Assembly (NCBI GenBank): GCA_023935145.1
Contig: CM043698.1
Location: 61,443,501 to 61,507,500, forward strand
Length of the DNA: 64,000 nucleotides
Direction of reading: 5' to 3'
Source of the DNA: Bretschneidera sinensis
Taxonomy: Eukaryota; Streptophyta; Magnoliopsida; Brassicales; Akaniaceae
This document shows positions 57,904 to 64,000 of this stretch, in pieces (positions within the stretch are counted from its first letter, which is position 1; each line of letters begins with the position of its first letter). Made by a program: the position numbers and the translations under genes. The notes below the pieces were generated by a model. That model was not told the DNA's origin. It ran no database searches and saw only the letters and a program-made list of their open reading frames with translations.

Positions 57904-58612
57904 TTGTATGTAGAAAAGGTGGACATATCAATGTTGGTTGATCTTAGTGTAACCCATTCTTTTGCATCCAGTATTCATATGAGGTCTATTAATGTATGTA
58001 TTAGTCCTTTGATGCATAATATTCATATCAATGATAAAGAATTTGAAGTTGATTTATTACCTTTTAATATGATAGATTTTCATTTGATTTTGGGAATGAA
58101 TTGATTGATGGGATATCATGTCTAGATTGATTGAAAAATGTGGTGTTCAAGATACTAAGACAAGAAGAATTTAGTTTTTGGGAGAACGTAAGATACTCTC
58201 GAACTATCTTATTTTGCTCTGAGTACTAGTAGATGGTTGAAGAAAGGATGTGAGGAATATTTGGCATACATAATTGATTCTAAAAAGGAAAATAAGAAGT
58301 TAGAAAAAAATTTAGTAGTGAAAGATTTTCATTATGTGTTTCATGAAGAGTTGTCCAGATTGTCTCCTAATAAGGAGATTTAGTTTCCTATAGACGTGAT
58401 TTTGGGTTCAACACACATATCTATAGCACCCTATAGAATGACACCAGCTAAATTGAGAGATTTGAACGTATCATCTTAAGAATTGTTAGATAAACAATTT
58501 ATCGGGCATAATGTGTTTGGGGAGCCCCTGTGTTGTTTGTGAAGAAGAAAGATGGAACGATGAGATTGTGTCAAGACTACATATAGTTGAATAAGCTAAC
58601 CATTAAGAACAA
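57904..58612 (+). pseudogene. Chromovirus C protease and partial reverse transcriptase
   Basis: 57904-58104 gives DISMLVDLSVTHSFASSIHM, with the catalytic triplet changed to D-L-S, and VDLLPFNMIDFHLILGMN. The lead-in to the polymerase follows with stops (ISIAPYRMTPAKLRDL near 58415-58465), then VLFVKKKDGTMRLC, until the break at 58612. Confidence 0.75.
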
Positions 58613-59310
58613 ATAATTTTTTGTTGCACGATTATCTACCTAAATTAATAAGCAAATAATCGTACTTGTTTTACTTGCAAGTGCACAAGGTTAATGGTAG
58701 CATAGTGTGTAAGTGCGAGATCATCTCCACAGGGATTGGTAAATTTCGATTTAGAATTAGTTTCTCAAAATAAAAAGAGATAGAAATAAATGTTGAGTGT
58801 GAATTAATAATGATAGGAACATAGGGTTGTGATATCCACCACTAATTATACTTTCCCACTAAATAAGGTGCCAATGCTCTAGCCCTACTATGAATACCTA
58901 ATGGTTGCCAACCTAAGGGCTTGGTCCACACCTTAGGCTATTGATCTCCCTAAGCAACGAGTTAGGCATGGTGTATACTCTAACTCTTTTCTTTCTTAAG
59001 GGATTCAACATGGGTGTATACTGAGTTGTTCCTTAAGAGAACGCAAGGGATGCGAAGATCGGCAACCACACGGGACCTAGGGCTTGGTCTGCTCCCGGTT
59101 TCCCATATTGATTAACCCAAGAATCCGACGTGGATTTCTTTTGTTACTATTGTTGAACCCAGGACTCGGTCATCCAAATTGATTCAACTAACTAATCCAT
59201 ACAACATGTATACGTTGATCAGACACATATATATGAGGAATTTAAATAAAAACATGCATTAATCAATTAAAAAATCATAACATGGCTATTCACAAAGGCA
59301 ATCAATGAAT
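58613..59310 (-). repeat. Antisense Athila-type LTR fragment (probable)
   Basis: Plus-strand TTACTTGCAAGTGCACAAGG ... GTGCGAGATCATCTCCACAG has the same layout as the 3' ends of the Athila-like LTRs at 14668 and 19780 (TTACTCGCAAGCGCACGAGT ... GAGGTCGAATCCA) but is a different sequence. With TTGTTGCACGATTATC at its left edge it reads as a minus-oriented LTR end. No coding frame. Confidence 0.5.
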
Positions 59311-59314
59311 ATAT

Positions 59315-60064
59315 ATGTGGAAAAGCATAATTAGACCATGTGCTATAATTAGTGATCGAAGTACACATTTTTGCAACCGTTCATTTGAAGCTTTAATGAG
59401 AAAATATGGGGTGTTACATAAGATTTCCACTGCTTACCACCCTCAGATAAGTGGACAAATAGAACTTGCTAATAAGGAAATTAAACAAATTTTAGAAAAA
59501 ACGGTTAACCCAGATCGCAAGGATTGGTCTTTGAGACTAGTTGATGCTCTTTGGACTTACCAAACAGCTTTCAAAACTGCCTTAGGTATGTCACCTTATA
59601 GGCTTATTTTTGGAAAGCCTTGCCACATACCTGTGGATCTCGAGCATCGAGCTTGTTGGGCTATCAAATCTTTCAATTTTGACATAGGTGAAGTGGGTAA
59701 CCTTAGTAAATTTCAGTTGACCAAGTTAGAGGAGTTAAGAAATGATGCTTATGAGAACTCCAGAATCTATAAGACAAAGATGAAAGTGTTTCATGATAAA
59801 AATATTTTGAGGAAAACATTTAAACCTAATGATCAGGTGTTCTTATACGATTATAGACTCCATAAGCATCCGAGAAAACTTCAGTCAAGGCGGATCGGTC
59901 CTTTCGTAGTGAAAAATGTTTTTGCAAATGGGGTGGTAGAAATTGAGGATAAAAGAGATGGTCGGATTTTTAAAGTAAATGGTCAACACCTTAAGATTTT
60001 AATTGATAGGAAAGATCCGAAAGTGGAAGACATTTCGCTTATGGATCCGGTCTATTCACCTTGA
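59315..60064 (+). pseudogene. Athila-like integrase, N-terminally truncated
   Basis: The 249-codon open frame begins inside the catalytic core: [20 protein letters not shown] carries the second catalytic Asp, and [20 protein letters not shown] carries the Glu. Then come [55 protein letters not shown] and [17 protein letters not shown], all typical of Athila elements. The zinc domain and first Asp are missing because the preceding sequence is foreign. The open reading frame itself is undamaged, unlike most others here. Confidence 0.88.
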
Positions 60065-60672
60065 CCACACCACACAGTAAACAAACGAGTTTTTCCTATT
60101 ATAACCAGATTGGGCCACGCCTAGGCCCAGTGTGCGTTGCGCCTCGCCCACTAAGAAGTGCATCAATCCATCCCATCTCGCCCTTCCCACAGCCGTACCC
60201 AGCATCTTGTGCACCGCAGCACACAGAATGCACACCACACACGCCCATCTACTCAAGTCACAACGCCTAAAAGAGCAAGCCGCGGTGCCCACTCGTGCCC
60301 TGGTCCATTTAAAGCTAAATTTTAGCCCTCTTTCTTCATTTCTAATTTGAGATTACAGCAGTACACCTCCCTCTCTCTCATCCTCTCTCCAAAACCCTCA
60401 CTACTCACTCACTTTTACTCAAAATTTCTTGATTCTAACATCATTTCTTGTAGGATTTTGCACTAATATTGCAGATTTTGTTGGAAATTTCTCCAAAAAG
60501 CTTAGTACTAAGAAGATTTTGGGTTCATCAAGAAAACTTCAAGTCAGTGGGTAGTCTTTCTTCTCTCCACTTTGGGCATCAAGTAAGTTAAATTTCTTCT
60601 CTTTGTTGTTCACTTGTGCTATTTGAGTGGTTAATTTTGAATTAGTTCTATTGTTCTATATATTTGATTCCA
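60065..60672 (+). other. Leader between Athila-like integrase and accessory ORF
   Basis: No ORF of note. The first part (60110-60300) is unusually GC-rich for the window. The second part is pyrimidine-rich with possible splice signals: an acceptor-like TTTCTTGTAG near 60455 and a donor-like ATCAAGTAAGT near 60590. Athila elements are thought to express a downstream ORF from a separate or spliced RNA, which this could serve. Confidence 0.4.
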
Positions 60673-61773
60673 ATGGCACCTAAACCTAAGAGACCAAAGG
60701 AAAACAAGCACAATAGTATGATGAGAGCAAATTTGTTAGTTTTGAGGCTAGTGAGAGATATGTTAGGATGATGCACACTAGAAAACCCATTCCTGAAAGA
60801 GGATTCAATATAATAGAGAGAGCAAACCTCACCTTGTTTAGAATGATTATTGATAGGCATTGGGGTACATTTGCTAGCCAACCACCTCATTCCCTCATAA
60901 ATGTGGTTAGAGAATTCTATGCTAATGTAGAAGAATATAGAAATGGTAAGGTGAGAGTTAGAGAAAAATAGTTTCTTTTAGAAGCGCATCTATCAACAGA
61001 TTCTATGGGCTCCCTGATATAGAAAACAGTGAGTATAGTGCATATGTATCCACTATTAACTATGAAGAGATTTGCAATACTCTCTGTACTCCGGGCACTA
61101 CATGGAAAATGTTAGGAGATACCCATTTAACCTTGCCCGATACTTCTTTGACTGTCAATGCTAGAGCTTGGCAATATTTTGTATGTCAAAGGTTGATGCC
61201 TGCTACGCACTATAGCGACCTTACTGTTGAGAGAGTTGTGCTGATTTATGCTATTTTGATGGGCATGACTATTGATGTGGGCTAAATCATATTTAATTCT
61301 ATCATACACACTATGCAACAAAAGCTTGGATTGTACTTCCCTTCCTTAATTACCCAATTATGCAACCAAAGAAGCATATCGATAATGGCATGCTTAATAT
61401 GATTAAAACCTCAAGGCTGCTAGTTCCGGGAGAGAGAGCAGCAATTGTAGCCCCTCCTCCCCCTAGGCATGTCACTGTTGCAGAGCGCCTTGAGCGTTTA
61501 GAGATTTGTTTTAACGAGCATCAGAAATTCTTGCATGATAGGTTTGATTGTCACGAACACTTCTTGGCTAGGTAAGCTGATTATCAAGCGGGGGTGTACT
61601 ATTATTTTGGTCAGATGTACCAACACCTTGCCTCTGCTACTGGTTGTGACATGGATCACTTTCCCACTTTGCCACCCTATCCGGGTTCATCTTTTGATCC
61701 AACTCCTAAGGCAGGTAAAGAGAATTAAGAAAATGAAGAGAATAAAGAAGAGGATGATGATATAGGGGATTAG
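60673..61773 (+). pseudogene. Accessory ORF of the Athila-like element (putative plant transposon protein domain)
   Basis: ATG at 60673 (MAPKPKRPKENKHNS) is followed by a frameshift into KFVSFEASERYVRMMHTRKP, IPERGFNIIERANLTLFR and VVREFYANVEEYRNGKVRVR. After stops, pieces of the central domain (TLCTPGTTWKMLGDT..) continue, then LVPGERAAIVAPPPPRHVTV, AERLERLEICFNEHQKFLHD and an acidic C terminus ending at TAG 61771-61773. This family is widespread in plant genomes in or near retroelements and has no known activity. It appears related to the accessory ORF of the Sirevirus-like element. Confidence 0.65.
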
Positions 61774-63528
61774 TCTTGGGTTCTGTCTCTTGTTTGTCTA
61801 TTTTTCTTTTGTTTTTATTATCGGATAACTATACTAACATATATTGTGTTTTCCTTTTCGTTATTTTATTTTTCTTTCTTTTAGTTATTTCTCTCCATTT
61901 CATGTGCTAACCTAACATACGGTGGGAATCTTAATGGTACACTGCAGTTGCTTTCCTTTTGTTGTTTTGTTCTATATTGTAGATCAGAGTTTCAGCAAGA
62001 GGCATGGCATGCAGTTCACATGATGGTGCACAATTTTCAGCTTGTGTGCGCTTTTGCTTACAAAGGGAGTTTCCTTTACCTTTCTTTCACATTGAGGGCA
62101 ATGCAATTTTTAAGTTGGGAGTGGAGGAAACTTATTTTTTTTCCATTGAACTGCTTGGTGTGGTATTTTTTCCATTGAACTACTTGGTGTTACTTTCCTT
62201 TTTTCATCTGTTTTTAGCATGCTTTGTGTTAACCTTAGAGTTAATTCACATGTTAATGATATGAACTTAATTAAGATAGCATATAGCATTTAGAAGAAGT
62301 TAAATCTTGCTTCAGTTTGAGAATAATTTAAGTGTCAATCTTCATTTGGTTTAAGACTCTAGTTTGTGGTAAGATTGTATGATTAGTCTAAAACACTTAG
62401 AGAAGTTTTATGTGTGATTGCCTTGTGAATACTTTTGCGATCTCAACAAGCTCTAGAACTTATTTAATAATCACTTAAGGCGAATTCCTAGAATGCACAC
62501 TACTTAGGATATGATATAGGCCATTTTTGAACCGTTTGAGCCTTTCAAACTTACCATTGCTATATTTATCGCTAGTCGCCTGTTTGATCTTTTTCTTGAA
62601 AAATGAATTTGAGCCTTGTTTTCTTTCAAAAGCCCATTTACTCACCTTTATGAGCCTAAAAATATTTTATCCTTACCCTTCTTTTAAAAGAACTTAGTTA
62701 TATACATTTGTTGGGAAACACTTGAGAGGAGTAAGGATGGAAATATGAAAAAATATTACTACCATAACCCAAGTACGTTAAAAGAGATAAGTTGGGGGTT
62801 GTGGAAAAGAAAAGAAAAAGAAAAGAATGAAAAAGAAGGTGAATGGTCTTATACCAAAATAGAAAGGAAAATAAAAAAAAGAAGAAAAAGAGAAGTGAAG
62901 TATGGCAAAGAAAGAAGAAAAGAAAAGAAAGGTAGTAACTTATCGAGAGATATACTCTTATAAAAAAAAAATTGTTGAAAGAGTTAGGTGTTGAAGTAAG
63001 GTTATCCAGTGCTTAAAAGTGGTTGTGTTTAAAGCTAAAAGATTGAGTTCTTTTACTTGCAAATCCTTTCCGTTCTTCCTTAACCTTTCCCTTAGCCTAA
63101 CGTTACAAGCTTATTAAAGACCTATTGATCCAATGTAGTATGATTTTACTACAATAGTGGAGAGCGATTTGAAAAATAAGCCCATGGAGCTTGATTTGTG
63201 ATTGATGTCACGCAATTTATTATGTTTTTAGAGGCCAAGACTTGTATTCATGAATATTATGCATAAAATCATCCGGGTGTTCGGATTAATGGATCGTGGT
63301 AAGATGGATGTTAAGAGTCGATAACAATTTTAAAATTGATGTTTGGATTACCTTTGGATTTAAGTGATATTTAATGATTCTATATGTTGTATATTATGTG
63401 CAATTTCTAAGATAAAAAGTGAATTGCTCTTGGTTTAACGCTAGCATTTGTTTTGATTCCTACCATAGAATTCAACTCTTGTTTTCACTTGAATTTCTAG
63501 GGACTACCAATAAGCTAGTTGGGGGTTG
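61774..63528 (+). other. 3' non-coding region and polypurine tract of the Athila-like element
   Basis: Long non-coding stretch with a purine-rich AAAAGAAAAAGAAAAG block at 62800-62930 and a short tandem repeat (TTTCCATTGAACT.CTTGGTGT) at about 62140-62190. The tract TTGGGGGTTG at 63519-63528 directly precedes the LTR. ORFs here (for example 62745-62963) are low complexity. Confidence 0.6.
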
Positions 63529-64000
63529 TGATGAGAGTCATAAAATGCAACTTAACAGTACTTAATTGTTGGCATTTTAGGGTTGATTTAGGGTTTAATT
63601 ACACTTTTATACCTTAATAACTCTAAAGTGATATTCTTGAATCATTAACTTATTTCGGTGCATTTTCAGGTACTTGGTGTTTAAAAGAGATGGAAAAACT
63701 ATCATTGCTTGAAGCACTAAGATTATATGCATATCAAGGTGAAGGAGTGGTTGCGGAAGGATAAAACGAAGAGAACCTCCACCAACCAATGAGAGACGCG
63801 GCCTGGACTAGTGAGGGTCGCAGCCTCCAGAAAGATTGCCCAAAAGAGCCAAGTCCACCTTCAGTGGGCACCTAGGCGCCCAGAAGAGAGAGCCTAGGCA
63901 CCCAGAGCAAGCACCAGCCAAAGCCTAGGCACCCAGAAGAGAGAGCCGCGGCACGCACACGAAAGTTTGTTTCCGAGTTATGACCTAATTAGGACTTTAA
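63529..64000 (+). repeat. 3' LTR of the Athila-like element (start only)
   Basis: It starts TGATGAGAGTCATAAAATGC right after the polypurine tract and runs out of the window. Near its visible end, 63868-63950 holds three copies of CCTAGGCRCCCAGA with AGAGAGAGCC spacers. The LTR start resembles TGATGAGTGCC of the element at 14653-21357. Confidence 0.7.

Larger units (their letters stand above)
54583..58612 (+). mobile_element. Del/Tekay-type chromovirus C, second-block copy, truncated
   Basis: It is the paralogue of 32994-37065: LTR, primer-binding site, gag, protease and the beginning of the reverse transcriptase. It breaks off at AAGAACAAATAATTTTT (58596-58612), where antisense LTR-like sequence of another element begins. 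The rest of the copy may continue beyond the window. Confidence 0.88.

Noticed and set aside
62745..62963. 72-codon Lys/Glu-rich ORF
   Set aside because: It is a purine-rich low-complexity tract in an Athila-like 3' region.

Overview
This window is a stretch of plant nuclear DNA, almost certainly from a eudicot. It holds one intact spliced protein gene, a broken tandem copy of it, and many nested LTR retrotransposons. Introns with plant-type splice sites, Ty1-copia, Ty3-gypsy and LINE sequences, AT-rich intergenic DNA and the absence of operons all fit this. The species cannot be named from the sequence.

The only gene that looks functional is a CROWDED NUCLEI 4 / NMCP2-type nuclear lamina-like coiled-coil protein on the minus strand (5935-12107, 8 coding exons, 1124 codons). 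All its exon junctions join in frame at canonical splice sites. Upstream of its promoter (higher coordinates) lie a 224-bp tandem duplication, a LINE fragment and a chain of retroelements.

Layout: 1-2600, the 5' end of a Tat-type Ty3-gypsy element (minus), cut by the window edge. 2600-5900, AT-rich intergenic DNA with two foldback repeats and a tail-only retroposon scar. 5935-12450, CRWN4. 12890-14170, tandem repeat, LINE fragment and LTR-like sequence. 14170-32993, a reverse-oriented gypsy LTR split by two later insertions that both have perfect target-site duplications: a deleted Athila-like element (14653-21357) and a 10.2-kb Sirevirus-like copia element (22095-32256). 32994-40906, a decayed Del/Tekay chromovirus (plus). 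40907-45532, a second, truncated CRWN4 copy with its promoter and part of the LINE fragment. 45533-52178, a decayed copia element (plus). 52179-58612, a second copy of the reverse LTR and chromovirus. 58613-64000, antisense LTR-like sequence and the 3' half of an Athila-like element.

The best overall explanation is a tandem segmental duplication. A block running from CRWN4 exon 6 to a point inside a chromovirus 3' LTR was duplicated head to tail; the junction is at 40906-40911. The second block holds intact 'empty sites' for the Athila-like and Sirevirus-like elements, so those insertions are specific to the first block, while the copia element at 45533-52178 is specific to the second.

The most unusual signal is in the Sirevirus-like element. 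An array of about ten copies of the palindrome CCAGTCGACTGG lies upstream of a TATA-like box in each LTR. The same array recurs inside the element, directly beside a good TATA box and upstream of an accessory open reading frame, and looks like an internal promoter. A similar accessory-protein domain appears to occur in the unrelated Athila-like element at 60.7-61.8 kb.
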